From Hyphomicrobiales bacterium (lineage in GTDB: Bacteria > Pseudomonadota > Alphaproteobacteria > Rhizobiales > NORP267), in the NCBI GenBank assembly GCA_030688605.1, contig JAUYJB010000063.1, positions 1 to 33,314 of the forward strand: a DNA stretch of 33,314 bases. Direction: 5' to 3'. Under the pieces are notes generated by a model, which did no database searches, had not been told where the DNA came from, and saw nothing but the letters and a program-made list of their open reading frames with translations. Of this stretch, positions 15,516 through 25,026 are shown in pieces (the first letter of the stretch is position 1; each line of letters begins with the position of its first letter). Both the position numbers and the translations under genes were made by a program.

Positions 15516-17636
15516 CTAGCGCGCCAGCACGGCGAGCAGCAGCAGGGCAACGATGTTGGTGATCTTGATCATCGGATTGACCGCGGGTCCGGCGGTGTCC
15601 TTGTAGGGATCGCCGACCGTGTCGCCGGTGACCGCCGCCTTGTGCGCCTCCGAGCCCTTGCCGCCGTAATTGCCGTCCTCGATGAACTTCTTGGCATTGT
15701 CCCAGGCGCCGCCGCCGGCGGTCATCGAGATGGCGACGAACAGGCCGGTGACGATGACGCCGAGAAGCATGGCGCCGACCGCGGAGAACGCCGCCGACTT
15801 GCCGGCGATCAGGCCGATGACGGAAAAGACCACGATCGGCGACAATACCGGAAGCATCGAGGGGATCATCATTTCCTTGATGGCGGCCCGCGTCAGCATG
15901 TCGACGGCGCGGCCATAGTCGGGCCGCTCGGTGCCTTCCATGATCCCCGGCTTCTCGCGGAACTGGCGGCGCACCTCCTCGACCACCGCGCCGCCGGCGC
16001 GGCCGACGGCGGTCATGGCCATGCCGCCGAACAGATAGGGCAGCAGGCCGCCGAAGAACAGGCCGACCACGACATAGGGGTTCGACAGCGAGAAGTCGAG
16101 ATCGACGCCGGCGAAATAGGGGAACCGGTCGGTATTGGCGATGAAGAAGTTGAGGTCCTCGGTATAGGCGGCAAACAGCACCAGCGCGCCGAGCCCCGCC
16201 GAGCCGATGGCGTAGCCCTTGGTCACCGCCTTGGTGGTGTTGCCGACCGCATCCAGCGCGTCGGTGGTCTTGCGCACCTCCTCCGGCAGATCGGCCATTT
16301 CGGCGATGCCGCCGGCATTGTCGGTCACCGGCCCGAAGGCGTCGAGCGCGACGACGACGCCGGCCAGCGCCAACATGGTGGTCACCGCGATGGCGATGCC
16401 GTAGAGGCCGGCGAGCGTGAAGCTGACGATAATGCCGGCGACGATGACCAGCGCCGGCAACGCGGTCGCCTCCATCGACACCGCCAGACCCTGGATGACG
16501 TTGGTGCCGTGTCCGGTCAGCGAGGCGCGGGCAATCGACTGGACCGGGCGGAAATGGGTGCCGGTGTAATATTCGGTGATCCAGATGATGAGCCCCGTCA
16601 CGACGAGCCCGGCCACGCCGCAGAAATAGAGATCCCGGCCGGTGAAGCTCGCGCCGCGGCTGGTGGTCAGCGACGTGTCCATACCGATCAGCCAGTCGGT
16701 GACCGGCCACAGCACGATCAGCGACAGAATGGCGGTGGCGATGAAGCCCTTGTAGAGCGCGCCCATGATCGACTGGTTGGCGCCGAGCCGGACGAAGAAG
16801 GTGCCGATGATGGAGGTCACGACGCAGGCCGCCCCGATGGCCAGCGGAAAGAGCATGAAGGCGTCGAGCATGTCGGTACCGGCGAAGAAGATGGAGGCCA
16901 GCACCATGGTCGCCACCACCGTCACCGCATAGGTCTCGAACAGGTCGGCGGCCATGCCGGCGCAGTCGCCGACATTGTCGCCGACATTGTCGGCGATGGT
17001 CGCCGGGTTGCGCGGGTCGTCCTCGGGAATGCCAGCCTCGACCTTGCCGACGAGGTCGCCGCCGACGTCGGCGCCCTTGGTGAAGATGCCGCCGCCGAGA
17101 CGGGCGAAGATGGAGATCAGCGAGGCGCCGAAGCCGAGTGCCACCAGGGCGTCGATCAGCGTCCGGTCGCCGATGCCATAGCCCAACCCCTTGGTCAGCA
17201 CCGCGTAATAGCCGGCAACGCCGAGCAGCGCCAGGCCGGCGACCAAAAGGCCGGTGACGGCGCCGGCGCGAAAGGCGATGGACAGGCCTGCCGCCAGGCT
17301 GCGGCTCGCCGCCTGGCAGGTGCGCACATTGGCGCGCACCGAGACCAGCATGCCGATGAAGCCGGCCGAGCCCGAGAGCACGGCCCCGATCAGAAAGCCG
17401 ATGCCGACCGGCAGCGACAGCAGGTAGGCGACGAGCACGAAAATGACGAGCCCGGCGATGCCGATGGTGGTGTATTGGCGGGTCAGATAGGCCATCGCGC
17501 CTTCCTGAATGGCGCCTGCGATCTCCTGCATGCGCGGCGTGCCGGCGTCCGCCGCCATGACCGACTGAACGGTCCACACGCCATAGACGATCGACAACGC
17601 GCCGCACGCGATAATCAGCCAAATCGCGGTATCCAT
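15516..17636 (-). CDS. hppA: K+-independent membrane H+-translocating pyrophosphatase
   Basis: A 706-residue integral membrane proton pump driven by pyrophosphate hydrolysis. The pyrophosphate site is intact: [16 protein letters not shown] (185-200) and the signature [19 protein letters not shown] (216-234). At GNTTKA (465-470) a lysine (Lys469) occupies the position that is alanine in K+-dependent enzymes; in the known family this lysine replaces the potassium ion, so the pump should not need K+. Many membrane segments span the length. Start: ATG 17636, giving the normal family N-terminus, with GGGGA 7 bases upstream; the frame is open to 17783 but that stretch is repetitive and Ser/Asn/Gln-rich. 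A clear terminator follows at 15461-15491. The gene is monocistronic. Confidence 0.96.
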   Translation of the reverse strand: MDTAIWLIIACGALSIVYGVWTVQSVMAADAGTPRMQEIAGAIQEGAMAYLTRQYTTIGIAGLVIFVLVAYLLSLPVGIGFLIGAVLSGSAGFIGMLVSVRANVRTCQAASRSLAAGLSIAFRAGAVTGLLVAGLALLGVAGYYAVLTKGLGYGIGDRTLIDALVALGFGASLISIFARLGGGIFTKGADVGGDLVGKVEAGIPEDDPRNPATIADNVGDNVGDCAGMAADLFETYAVTVVATMVLASIFFAGTDMLDAFMLFPLAIGAACVVTSIIGTFFVRLGANQSIMGALYKGFIATAILSLIVLWPVTDWLIGMDTSLTTSRGASFTGRDLYFCGVAGLVVTGLIIWITEYYTGTHFRPVQSIARASLTGHGTNVIQGLAVSMEATALPALVIVAGIIVSFTLAGLYGIAIAVTTMLALAGVVVALDAFGPVTDNAGGIAEMADLPEEVRKTTDALDAVGNTTKAVTKGYAIGSAGLGALVLFAAYTEDLNFFIANTDRFPYFAGVDLDFSLSNPYVVVGLFFGGLLPYLFGGMAMTAVGRAGGAVVEEVRRQFREKPGIMEGTERPDYGRAVDMLTRAAIKEMMIPSMLPVLSPIVVFSVIGLIAGKSAAFSAVGAMLLGVIVTGLFVAISMTAGGGAWDNAKKFIEDGNYGGKGSEAHKAAVTGDTVGDPYKDTAGPAVNPMIKITNIVALLLLAVLAR

Positions 17637-17648
17637 GGATCGATCCCC

Positions 17649-17700
17649 GTTGCTCTGTGCCAGGTTGCCCTGTGGCAGATTGTTGTGTGCCGAGTTGCTG
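17649..17700. repeat. degenerate tandem repeat upstream of hppA
   Basis: Three to four imperfect units of about 15 bases (GTTGCTCTGTGCCAG, GTTGCCCTGTGGCAG, ATTGTTGTGTGCCGA, then GTTGCTG) run head to tail immediately upstream of the hppA start. Read leftward they fall in the probable 5' leader of hppA. Drift among the units suggests an old slippage expansion. Confidence 0.6.
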
Positions 17701-17820
17701 CTTGATTGAGGCCGTGATTGAAATTCCGGACCTGGCCCCCGCCCTCCCAGGCCGCGCGGACCATGCCAAAATTGTCGCCGCAAGGCAACACAATGCGATG
17801 CGCGAATCGTCGCTGCCGAA

Positions 17821-19044
17821 CTACGCGGAAACCGGCCTCTTCCGGGTGCCGGCGAGCCACACCAGGGCGGCCAGACACAGGACGATGGCGGGGAACACGA
17901 TGAAATTGACCGCGTTCCAGCCGGCCACGTTGAGCAGCACGCCGGAGGAGAAGGAGGCCGCCGCGTTGAGGCCGAAGACGAGAAAGTCGTTCATCCCCTG
18001 GACCTTGTTGCGCTCTGCGGCCAAGTGGCAGTCGGTGAGCATGGCGGTGGCGCCGATGAAGCCGAAATTCCACCCCAAGCCGAGCAGAACCAGCGCCGCC
18101 CAGAAGTTCCATACCGAAAGGCCCATGAGCGCGACGGTCGCCGCCAGCGCCAGAATCATCAGACCGGCGGCGACCACCTTCTCCTTGCCGAAGCGGGCGA
18201 TCAGATTGCCGGTGAAGAAGCTCGGAACGAACATCGCCATCACATGCCACTGGATGCCGAGGGCGGCCGATTCGGTGGAAAGCCCGCAGCCGACCATGGC
18301 CACGGGCGTCGCCGTCATCACCAGGCTCATGATGGCGTAGCTGACGGCGCCGCAGCCGGCGGCGACGATGAAGCGCCGCTGCGCCACGATGGCGGAAAGC
18401 GGCCGGCCGCCGTCGCCGGCCATGGGCGGCGGGGGCTTGGGAATGTCGATCCGGCTCATCAGCGCCACGCCGACGAGGGCGAGGCCGGCGACCGCCAGGA
18501 ACGTGCCGAGGAACAGGAAGGGCTGGACGAGATCCTTGGTCCAGATCACCGTCTGCGGCCCGATGATCGCGGCCGCGACGCCGCCGACCAGCACCCAGGA
18601 GATGGCCTTGGCCTTGAACAGGTCGCTCGCCGTGTCGGCGGCGGCGAAGCGGTAGCTCTGGATGAAGGCCCAATAGATGCCCATCAGCAGCGCGCCCAGG
18701 GAAAACAGCCAGAAATTGCCGTAGAAGATGCCGGCGGCAGCGATCAGCGCCGCGACGGCGCCGCTGCCGGCGCCGATCATATAGCCGGCGCGCCGGCCGG
18801 TGCGGCGCATCAACAGGTTCGCCGGCAAGGTCGCCAGCGCCGTGCCGAGGATGTAGCAGCTGACCGGCAGGGTGGCGAGCGACTTGTCGGCGGCGAGCAT
18901 GTGGCCGATGATGCCGCCGGTCGAGATGATGACGACGGAGCCCGAGCCGCCGAGCGCCTGGCCGACGGAGAGAATGCGCGCATTGCGTTTCGCGGTGGCG
19001 TCGTCGACGATCCGGCGGTCCGTTGTCTCGATGGCTACCGACAT
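17821..19044 (-). CDS. MFS transporter
   Basis: A 407-residue major facilitator superfamily permease, inner membrane, about 12 hydrophobic helices in two bundles separated by a cytosolic loop near residues 195-215 ([17 protein letters not shown]). The A-like motif between helices 2 and 3 is [13 protein letters not shown] (about 79-91); an equivalent in the second half is [11 protein letters not shown]. Substrate cannot be told from sequence; similar alphaproteobacterial proteins are annotated only as MFS transporters. It starts at ATG 19044 and stands apart: 294 bp of repeat-rich DNA separate it from thiL upstream and 184 bp from hppA downstream. Confidence 0.88.
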   Translation of the reverse strand: MSVAIETTDRRIVDDATAKRNARILSVGQALGGSGSVVIISTGGIIGHMLAADKSLATLPVSCYILGTALATLPANLLMRRTGRRAGYMIGAGSGAVAALIAAAGIFYGNFWLFSLGALLMGIYWAFIQSYRFAAADTASDLFKAKAISWVLVGGVAAAIIGPQTVIWTKDLVQPFLFLGTFLAVAGLALVGVALMSRIDIPKPPPPMAGDGGRPLSAIVAQRRFIVAAGCGAVSYAIMSLVMTATPVAMVGCGLSTESAALGIQWHVMAMFVPSFFTGNLIARFGKEKVVAAGLMILALAATVALMGLSVWNFWAALVLLGLGWNFGFIGATAMLTDCHLAAERNKVQGMNDFLVFGLNAAASFSSGVLLNVAGWNAVNFIVFPAIVLCLAALVWLAGTRKRPVSA

Positions 19045-19101
19045 GGCTCTTTGCTCTCTCCCGTTCGCTCCGTATTCGGCGCAAGCTGCTTTACCCCCTC
19101 G

Positions 19102-19220
19102 CTCGGATCGCTTCGCGATCCGACCCCCAATCGGGTCGGGGGCAGGCTCTCTCCCACCGGGGGAGAGGTGGACAAGCGGCAGGCTCCTTCCCTTTCTCCC
19201 CTCGCCCCCGCGAGGGGGAG
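19102..19220. repeat. cluster of interspersed palindromes
   Basis: The 294-bp gap between thiL and the MFS gene holds no gene but several hairpins: CGGATCGC/GCGATCCG (19104-19122, perfect 8 bp), CGACCC/GGGTCG just after it, CTCTCCC/GGGAGAG (19149-19167), and CTCCCCTCGC/GCGAGGGGGAG (19196-19220, one bulge). Such blocks of CTCTCCCC-type and GGATCGCTTCGCGATCC-type palindromes are dispersed between genes in many Hyphomicrobiales. None has a T-run. Confidence 0.7.
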
Positions 19221-19338
19221 AGGGATGCGAAGGATTGGCGAGTGCCCTGCACGAGCCTTAACCGAAGCTGGGTGAGGGGGCGACTCCGCCTCGCCGGGAA
19301 ACGCGGCCAATGAACAGCTTTGCCCGCGCGAAGGCCAA

Positions 19339-20352
19339 TCAAAAATGCGCATAGGAGCTGCGCGCGAAGGACATGGGCCTGCCGTCAGGGCCGGTGACGG
19401 AAACGCCCGGCGCGCCTGATGCAAAGCTGCCGATTTCGGTGATCGGAATGCCGGTCCGGGCGGCGTTTTCCGCAAAGATTGATCGTTTCGGCTCCGAAAC
19501 GGCGGCCAAAATCTCGTAATCGTCGCCACCGGTGAGGATCCTCGCCAAAAGCTGCGGCGCGGCCGCGACGGCCTTGCGCGCGGGCTCGGAAAGCGGCACC
19601 CGGCCGCTTTCGATATGCGCGGCAAGGCCTGCTGCGCGGCACATTTTCTCCAGATCGCCGACGAGGCCGTCGGAGACGTCCATCGCCGCCGAGGCGCCTG
19701 CGGCAAGCGCTGCGCGAAGCTCGAGGCGCGGGCGCGGGCATTGATAGCGGTCGAGCAGAAATTCCACCTCTTCCTGCGTAAGCCCCCAGCGGCGGGCGGC
19801 CCGCGGCTCCCGGCGCAGGGCAAGTCCCAGCGCCGCATCGCCCATCGAGCCGGAAACGAAGACGCAGTCGCCGGGCCTGGCCGCGCCGCGCTCGACCATC
19901 CGCCCCTTGGCAACGTGGCCGAAGGCGGTAATCGAGACCGTCAGCGGCCCCGGCGTGCGCACCGTGTCGCCGCCATAGAGGCTGAGCCCGAAAGCCGCCT
20001 GATCGGCGGCAAGCGCGGCCGAGAAATCCGTCAGCCAGGCCGGCGTCCAATCGTCGGGAAGCGCCAGCACGATGAGATAGCCGATCGGTTCCGCCCCCTT
20101 GGCGGCAAGGTCGGAGAGATTGACCCTCAGCGCCTTGCGGGCGACGGCGCCGGGCGCCTCGTCCGCCGGCATATGCACGCCGGCGATGATGGCATCGACG
20201 GTCAGCACCAGCTCGCGGCCGGCGGGCACACCGAGCGAGGCGGCGTCGTCGATGAGGCCGCGGGCGCCGGGGGCGGCGGCGAGCGGGGCGAAATAGCGGG
20301 CGATGATCTCGCTCTCGCCGGGGCGCGCCGTCCCCTGCCCTTTGCGCTTCAT
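19339..20352 (-). CDS. thiL: thiamine-monophosphate kinase
   Basis: A 337-residue ATP-dependent kinase that makes thiamine diphosphate, the active cofactor, from thiamine monophosphate. The PurM/AIR-synthase fold marks are present: GLIDDAASLGVP (35-46) with metal-binding Asp39 and Asp40, LTVDAIIAGVHMP (52-64), ARKALRVNLSDLAAKGAEP (71-89), GGDTVRTPGP, and the late AMDVSDGLVGDLEKMC and LLARILTGGDDYEILAA. Length is normal. The ATG overlaps the nusB stop by 4 bases, so it is co-translated at the end of the nrdR-rib-nusB-thiL cluster. Confidence 0.95.
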   Translation of the reverse strand: MKRKGQGTARPGESEIIARYFAPLAAAPGARGLIDDAASLGVPAGRELVLTVDAIIAGVHMPADEAPGAVARKALRVNLSDLAAKGAEPIGYLIVLALPDDWTPAWLTDFSAALAADQAAFGLSLYGGDTVRTPGPLTVSITAFGHVAKGRMVERGAARPGDCVFVSGSMGDAALGLALRREPRAARRWGLTQEEVEFLLDRYQCPRPRLELRAALAAGASAAMDVSDGLVGDLEKMCRAAGLAAHIESGRVPLSEPARKAVAAAPQLLARILTGGDDYEILAAVSEPKRSIFAENAARTGIPITEIGSFASGAPGVSVTGPDGRPMSFARSSYAHF

Positions 20353-20834
20353 GCCGCGAACTCGTCGGCCCGCACACGCCTGGCGATGGCGTCGAGCACG
20401 CCGTTGACGACGCCCGGCTCCTCGCCGTCGAAGAAGGCGTGCGCCAGCTCGACATACTGGTCGAGCACCACGCGCACCGGCACGTCGCGGCGAAAGCCGA
20501 GCTCATAGGCGCCGGCGCGCAGGATCGCGCGCAGGGTTGAATCGATGCGCGTCAGCCGCCAGCCCTCGGCGAGGTGCCGGTCGATGTCCGGGTCGAGCTT
20601 GCGCTGCTCGCGCACCACGCCGGCGACGAGGTCGCGGAAGAAGGCGGCATCGGCCGGTCCGATCTCCTTGCCGTCGGCGTCGCGGCCCAGCCGATGGGCC
20701 TCGAACTCGGCGCAGATGTCGGCCAAGTCGGTTTCGGCGAGGTCCATCTGATAGAGCGCCTGGATGGCGCCAAGGCGGGCCAGGGACCGGGCCTTTGCGC
20801 GTTCGCCGCGCGCAGGTCTCGGCCGACCGGTCAC
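20349..20834 (-). CDS. nusB: transcription antitermination factor NusB
   Basis: A 161-residue all-helical protein that binds boxA RNA with NusE (S10) to allow rRNA antitermination. ARSLARLGAIQALYQMDLAETDL (about 15-37) is the conserved first helix pair, and the C-terminal half (DSTLRAILRAGAYELGFRRDVPVRVVLDQYVELAHAFFDGEEPGVVNGVLDAIAR) is the diagnostic NusB block. It starts at a GTG (20834) that overlaps the ribH stop (GTGA) and overlaps thiL at its own end. A place downstream of riboflavin genes is the usual proteobacterial arrangement. Confidence 0.96.
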   Translation of the reverse strand: MTGRPRPARGERAKARSLARLGAIQALYQMDLAETDLADICAEFEAHRLGRDADGKEIGPADAAFFRDLVAGVVREQRKLDPDIDRHLAEGWRLTRIDSTLRAILRAGAYELGFRRDVPVRVVLDQYVELAHAFFDGEEPGVVNGVLDAIARRVRADEFAA

Positions 20835-21274
20835 TTTGCCTTCTCCAGCTTAGCCTTGACCTCGATCATGGCCAGCGCCGCGCGCGCCGCCATGCCCCCC
20901 TTGTCGCCCTTGCTGACGCGCGCCCGGACCCAGGCCTGATCCCGGTTCTCCACCGTCAGAATGCCGTTGCCGAGCGCCAGCCGATGTTTGACCGCAAGAT
21001 CCATGATCGCGCGCGCCGACTGCACCGCGACGATGTCGTAATGGCCCGTCTCGCCGCGGATGACGCAGCCGAGCATGACATAGCCGTCATGGCGGCCGGC
21101 CTCGACCGCGCAGGCGAGCGCCGCCGGCGTCTCCAGCACCCCGGGCACCGCGACGCGCTCGAATTTCGCGCCCGCCGCCTCGAGCGCCGCGATGGCGCCG
21201 CGCGCCAGCTCGTCGGCGATGACCTCGTAGAAGCGCGCCTCGATGATCAGCAGTCTTGGTGCCCTTTTCGCCAT
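20831..21274 (-). CDS. ribH: 6,7-dimethyl-8-ribityllumazine synthase
   Basis: A 147-residue enzyme joining 5-amino-6-ribitylaminouracil with 3,4-dihydroxy-2-butanone 4-phosphate, the penultimate step of riboflavin synthesis; it assembles as pentamers or icosahedra. Conserved features are RLLIIEARFYEVIADEL (7-23), the substrate loop VPGVLETPAAL, the phosphate and catalytic segment GCVIRGETGHYDIV (with the catalytic His), and LGNGILTVENRDQAWVRA near the end. The first motif reads EARFY where most relatives have VA-x-FN or EAPFY. It follows ribE by 23 bp and overlaps nusB by 4 bases. Confidence 0.95.
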   Translation of the reverse strand: MAKRAPRLLIIEARFYEVIADELARGAIAALEAAGAKFERVAVPGVLETPAALACAVEAGRHDGYVMLGCVIRGETGHYDIVAVQSARAIMDLAVKHRLALGNGILTVENRDQAWVRARVSKGDKGGMAARAALAMIEVKAKLEKAK

Positions 21275-21297
21275 CTCTCGTCCAGGCCGGCCGGATC

Positions 21298-21906
21298 TCA
21301 GGTCTCGAACGCCATCAGCCGCGCCACGTAGCGGGCGATGAGGTCGATCTCCAGATTGACGCTGTCTCCTTCCCGGCGCTCCCCCCAGGTGGTGACGTTA
21401 AGCGTATGCGGGATCAGATTGACGCCGAAGCTGTCGCCCTCCACCTCGTTGACGGTGAGCGAGGTGCCGTCGAGCGCCACCGACCCCTTGCCGGCAATAT
21501 AGCGCGCCAGACGATGGGGAGCACGGAACAGGTAGCGCTCCGAATCGCCGTCCGGGCGGCGGCCGACGATCTCGGCGATGCCGTCGACATGGCCGGTCAT
21601 CAGATGGCCGCCAAGCTCTTCCCCCATCGCCAGCGCCCGCTCCAGATTGACCCGCGTGCCCTTGGCCCATCCGCCGAGCGTGGTCATCTGCAGGGTTTCG
21701 TTCGACACCTCGACGTCGAAGGCCGCCCCCTTCCCGGCGGTCGTAAAGGCGACGACCGTCAGGCAGGCGCCGGCGCAGGCGATCGAGCAGCCGACCTCAA
21801 GGCTCGCCGGCAAGTAGCCGCAGGCGATCCGGAAGCGCTTGTCGCCGCCCGAACGCGCCTTGATGCCCTCGACCACGCCGACATCGCTGACGATTCCGGT
21901 GAACAT
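21298..21906 (-). CDS. ribE: riboflavin synthase alpha chain
   Basis: A 202-residue enzyme that dismutates two lumazine molecules to riboflavin plus the ribitylaminouracil recycled by RibH. It begins MFTGIVSDVG, the universal start of the family, and contains two lumazine-binding barrels (about 1-95 and 96-190; the second carries GHLMTGHVDGIAEIV, and IAGKGSVALDGTSLTVNEV follows). I prefer the ATG at 21906, 8 bases after GGAG, over a GTG at 21915 that would overlap the ribD stop but has no spacing for a ribosome site. It lies directly downstream of ribD. Confidence 0.95.
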   Translation of the reverse strand: MFTGIVSDVGVVEGIKARSGGDKRFRIACGYLPASLEVGCSIACAGACLTVVAFTTAGKGAAFDVEVSNETLQMTTLGGWAKGTRVNLERALAMGEELGGHLMTGHVDGIAEIVGRRPDGDSERYLFRAPHRLARYIAGKGSVALDGTSLTVNEVEGDSFGVNLIPHTLNVTTWGERREGDSVNLEIDLIARYVARLMAFET

Positions 21907-21911
21907 GCGCC

Positions 21912-23033
21912 TCACTCCTGCCTTGCGTATCTCCGCAGCAGGTCTTCGCCCAGGGCGAACTCGTCTGCAAGGATGAATCCGGGCATCGTCCGCGGCAGTT
22001 CCGGCCCGGCGTCGAGAAAGGCCAAAAGGCCGCCACGGGCGACGGGTCGGGCGCCCTCGATCAGCACGATCTCGTCGGCAAGGTCGGCGCCGACGAGTCC
22101 GGCCGCGACCCGCGCCCCGCCCTCGGCGAGGACCCGGGTGATGCCCCGCTCGGCGAGCGCTTTCAGCGCGGGTTTGAGCGGAACCCGGCTTTCCGGGTCG
22201 GCGGAAACGGTGATGATTTCGGCGCCGGCCCGTTCCAGCGCCTTTCTCCGCTCCGCTGCCGCCTGTTCGGTGCAGATCACCCAGGTCGGCACCTCCCGCG
22301 CGGTGGCGATGAGCTTGGCGGTGGGCGAGATTGTCAGCGTCGTATCGAGCACGACCCGGATGGGCGAACGGTGTTCCGCTCCCGGCAGCCGGCAGGTGAG
22401 CCGCGGGTCGTCGGCGGCGACCGTGCCGGAGCCGACGAGGATCGCGTCGGCCTCCGCCCGCATGCGGTGCACCCAGCCCTGCGCCGCCTCGCCGGTGATG
22501 CGCACGTGCTTGCGCCCCGGCCCGGAAATAAAGCCGCCGCGCGAATGGGCAAGCTTGAGCTGCACGAAGGGCCGGCCCTCGGTGACCCGCAGGACATGGC
22601 CGATATGAGCCTCCCGCCCCTCCGCCTCGAGCACGCCTTCGGCGACCGCGATCCCGGCCGCCCCGAGGCGGGCATGGCCCTTGCCGGCCGTGCGCGGGTC
22701 GGGGTCCTCAAGCGCGCTCACCACGCGGGCGAGGCCGGCGGCGACAATCGCCTCGGCGCAGGGCGGCTTCTTTCCGTCATGGGCGCAGGGCTCGAGCGTC
22801 ACATAAAGCGTCGCGCCGCGGGCCGCGGCGCCGGCCTCCTTAAGGGCCTCGGCCTCGGCGTGCGGCCTGCCGCCGGGCCTGGTCCAGCCGCGCCCAACGA
22901 TTTCGGGCCCCTCAGCGCCCGCGCGCACGATCAGGCAGCCGACGGCGGGGTTCGGCCGGGTGCGGCCGAGCCCGCGCCGGCCGAGGCGCAGGGCCGCCGC
23001 CATCAGGCGGGCGTCTTCGGCGGGACTCGTCAT
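21912..23033 (-). CDS. ribD: bifunctional riboflavin deaminase/reductase RibD
   Basis: A 373-residue fusion performing steps two and three of riboflavin synthesis from GTP. The N-terminal zinc deaminase (1-145) has His58-Ala-Glu60 and the Cys83 / Cys92 pair in EPCAHDGKKPPC. The C-terminal NADPH reductase (about 150-370) shows RPFVQLKLAHSRGGFI, the ADAILVGSGTVAADDPRLTCR segment and VLAEGGARVAAGLV. It lies 18 bp after nrdR and is followed at once by ribE. ribBA, needed for the butanone phosphate, is not in the window. Confidence 0.95.
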   Translation of the reverse strand: MTSPAEDARLMAAALRLGRRGLGRTRPNPAVGCLIVRAGAEGPEIVGRGWTRPGGRPHAEAEALKEAGAAARGATLYVTLEPCAHDGKKPPCAEAIVAAGLARVVSALEDPDPRTAGKGHARLGAAGIAVAEGVLEAEGREAHIGHVLRVTEGRPFVQLKLAHSRGGFISGPGRKHVRITGEAAQGWVHRMRAEADAILVGSGTVAADDPRLTCRLPGAEHRSPIRVVLDTTLTISPTAKLIATAREVPTWVICTEQAAAERRKALERAGAEIITVSADPESRVPLKPALKALAERGITRVLAEGGARVAAGLVGADLADEIVLIEGARPVARGGLLAFLDAGPELPRTMPGFILADEFALGEDLLRRYARQE

Positions 23034-23051
23034 GGCGAAACGACCCGGCGG

Positions 23052-23549
23052 TCACAGATCGTCATCATTGTCGCCGCCCTTGCCGGCCGGCGGCTCGGCC
23101 CCGGTCAATTCGCCCAGCAACGCCTCGAAATCCTTGGCCTCGCGGAAATTCTTGTAGACCGAGGCGAAGCGCACATAGGCCACGTCGTCGAGCGTCTTCA
23201 GCGCTTCCATGACCAGGTGCCCGATGGCCGAAGACGGCAGCTCGCTTTCGCCCATATTCTCCAGCCGGCGGACGATGCCGCTGACCATGCGTTCGATGCG
23301 CTCCGGCTCCACGTCGCGCTTGCGCAGCGCGATCTGCAGCGAGCGCATCAGCTTGTCGCGGTCGAAGGGCACGCGCCGGCCGTTCTTCTTCACCACCGTC
23401 AGCTCGCGCAGCTGCACCCGCTCGAAGGTGGTGAAGCGGCCGCCGCAGTCGGAGCACAGGCGGCGCCTGCGGATGGCGGCGCCGTCCTCGCTGGAGCGTG
23501 AATCCTTGACCTGGGTCTCGTTGGAGCCGCAATAGGGGCAGCGCATCAT
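23052..23549 (-). CDS. nrdR: transcriptional repressor NrdR
   Basis: A 165-residue zinc-ribbon/ATP-cone regulator that represses ribonucleotide reductase operons when dATP is abundant. The zinc ribbon uses Cys4, Cys7, Cys32 and Cys35 (CPYC ... LCSDC), followed by RFTTFER; the ATP-cone runs from about 47 to 137 ([20 protein letters not shown]...). A second ATG one codon later (23546) is equally possible. It lies between glyA (30 bp) and ribD (18 bp), the usual alphaproteobacterial order. No nrd genes are in the window. Confidence 0.96.
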   Translation of the reverse strand: MMRCPYCGSNETQVKDSRSSEDGAAIRRRRLCSDCGGRFTTFERVQLRELTVVKKNGRRVPFDRDKLMRSLQIALRKRDVEPERIERMVSGIVRRLENMGESELPSSAIGHLVMEALKTLDDVAYVRFASVYKNFREAKDFEALLGELTGAEPPAGKGGDNDDDL

Positions 23550-23579
23550 CGTCTCCGCAGAATCGGCCGCTATTATGGC

Positions 23580-24884
23580 TCAGTAAATGGGGAAACGCGC
23601 GCACAGATCGAGCGCCCGGCCGCGCACCGCGCTCTCGACCTTGCCGTTACCCTCCGGCCCGTTTTTCGCCAGCCCTTCGAGCACCTCGACGATCATCTCG
23701 CCGATTTGGCGGAACTCGGCCGGGCCGAAGCCGCGGGTCGTGCCGACCGGCGAGCCGAGGCGAACGCCCGACGTGACGGTGGGCTTTTCGGGGTCGAACG
23801 GCACGCCGTTCTTGTTGCAGGTGATGTTGGCGCGCCCCAGCGCGTCTTCCGCCGCGTTGCCTTTCAGCCCCTTGGGGCGCAGATCGACCAGCAGCAGATG
23901 GGTGTCGGTGCCGCCGGAGACGATGTCGAAACCGCCCGCCGCGATGGTGCCGGCGAGCGTCTTCGCGTTCTCGACCACGGCCTTGGCGTAGCGCTTGAAT
24001 TGCGGCTGCAGCGCCTCGTGGAAGGCGACCGCCTTGGCGGCGATGACGTGCATCAGCGGGCCGCCCTGGAGGCCCGGGAAGATCGCCGAATTGACCTTCT
24101 TGGCGATGTCCTCGTCATTGGTGAGGATGAGCCCGCCGCGGGGCCCGCGCAGCGTCTTGTGGGTGGTCGAGGTGACCACGTGGGCGTGGGGAAACGGGCT
24201 CGGATGCGCGCCGCCGGCGACGAGCCCCGCGAAATGCGCCATGTCGACCATTAGATAGGCGCCGACCTCGTCGGCGATCTCGCGGAAGCGGGCGAAATCG
24301 ATGCGCCGCGGATAGGCCGAGCCGCCGGCGATGATGATGCGCGGCTTGTGCTCGCGGGCCATCGCCTCGACCTCGTCGAAGTCGATCCGCGCGTCCTGCC
24401 GGCGCACGCCATATTGCACCGCGTGGAACCACTTGCCGGACTGGTTGGGCCGCGCGCCGTGGGTCAGATGGCCGCCGGCCGCAAGGCTCATGCCCAAGAC
24501 CGTCTCGCCGGGCGCCGACAGCGCCATCATGACGCCCTGGTTGGCCTGGGAGCCGGAATGCACCTGGACGTTGGCAAAGCCGCAGCCGAACAGCTTTTTG
24601 ACGCGCTCGATGGCCAGCGTCTCGGCGATGTCGACGAATTCGCAACCGCCATAATAGCGCCGGCCCGGATAGCCCTCGGCATATTTGTTGGTGAGCACCG
24701 AGCCCTGCGCCTCGAGCACGGCGCGCGAGACGATGTTTTCGGACGCGATCAGCTCGATCTCGGTCTGCTGCCGGTTAAGTTCCTTGGCCAGCGCATCGGC
24801 GAGCTCCGGATCGGTGGCGGAGACATCGTCTGAAAAGAATCCCGGAGCGCGCGCGCCGGCGGCGCTCGTATCGGCCATGGACAT
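23580..24884 (-). CDS. glyA: serine hydroxymethyltransferase
   Basis: A 434-residue PLP enzyme that interconverts serine and glycine while charging tetrahydrofolate with a one-carbon unit. The Schiff-base Lys243 lies in [38 protein letters not shown] and the [12 protein letters not shown] segment are intact. The start at ATG 24884 has AAGGG about 10 bases upstream and gives the usual length; a TTG at 24911 would add nine residues. It is the promoter-proximal gene of the glyA-nrdR-ribDEH-nusB-thiL cluster. A link between folate or purine one-carbon supply and flavin or nucleotide reduction is plausible but unproven. Confidence 0.96.
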   Translation of the reverse strand: MSMADTSAAGARAPGFFSDDVSATDPELADALAKELNRQQTEIELIASENIVSRAVLEAQGSVLTNKYAEGYPGRRYYGGCEFVDIAETLAIERVKKLFGCGFANVQVHSGSQANQGVMMALSAPGETVLGMSLAAGGHLTHGARPNQSGKWFHAVQYGVRRQDARIDFDEVEAMAREHKPRIIIAGGSAYPRRIDFARFREIADEVGAYLMVDMAHFAGLVAGGAHPSPFPHAHVVTSTTHKTLRGPRGGLILTNDEDIAKKVNSAIFPGLQGGPLMHVIAAKAVAFHEALQPQFKRYAKAVVENAKTLAGTIAAGGFDIVSGGTDTHLLLVDLRPKGLKGNAAEDALGRANITCNKNGVPFDPEKPTVTSGVRLGSPVGTTRGFGPAEFRQIGEMIVEVLEGLAKNGPEGNGKVESAVRGRALDLCARFPIY

Positions 24885-25026
24885 GGACGGCAGGCCCTTG
24901 CTTTGCGGCAACGAAAATCACCGGCGGGTCAATGTTAACCGGCTGATTATCACAGCTCGCCGCGGCGGCCAACTGAGTCGGCCAACTGCGGGCTGCCAAC
25001 TGCGGCGGCCCAGCGCGGCCCGTGGG

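Noticed and set aside
15642..17705. 687-codon plus-strand frame opposite hppA
   Set aside because: It is a mirror of a fully conserved pyrophosphatase gene and has low-complexity Gly/Asp/His/Arg content with no domain.
23034..23051. FMN riboswitch controlling the rib genes
   Set aside because: ribD follows nrdR by only 18 bp and no RFN element is present before glyA or within the cluster.
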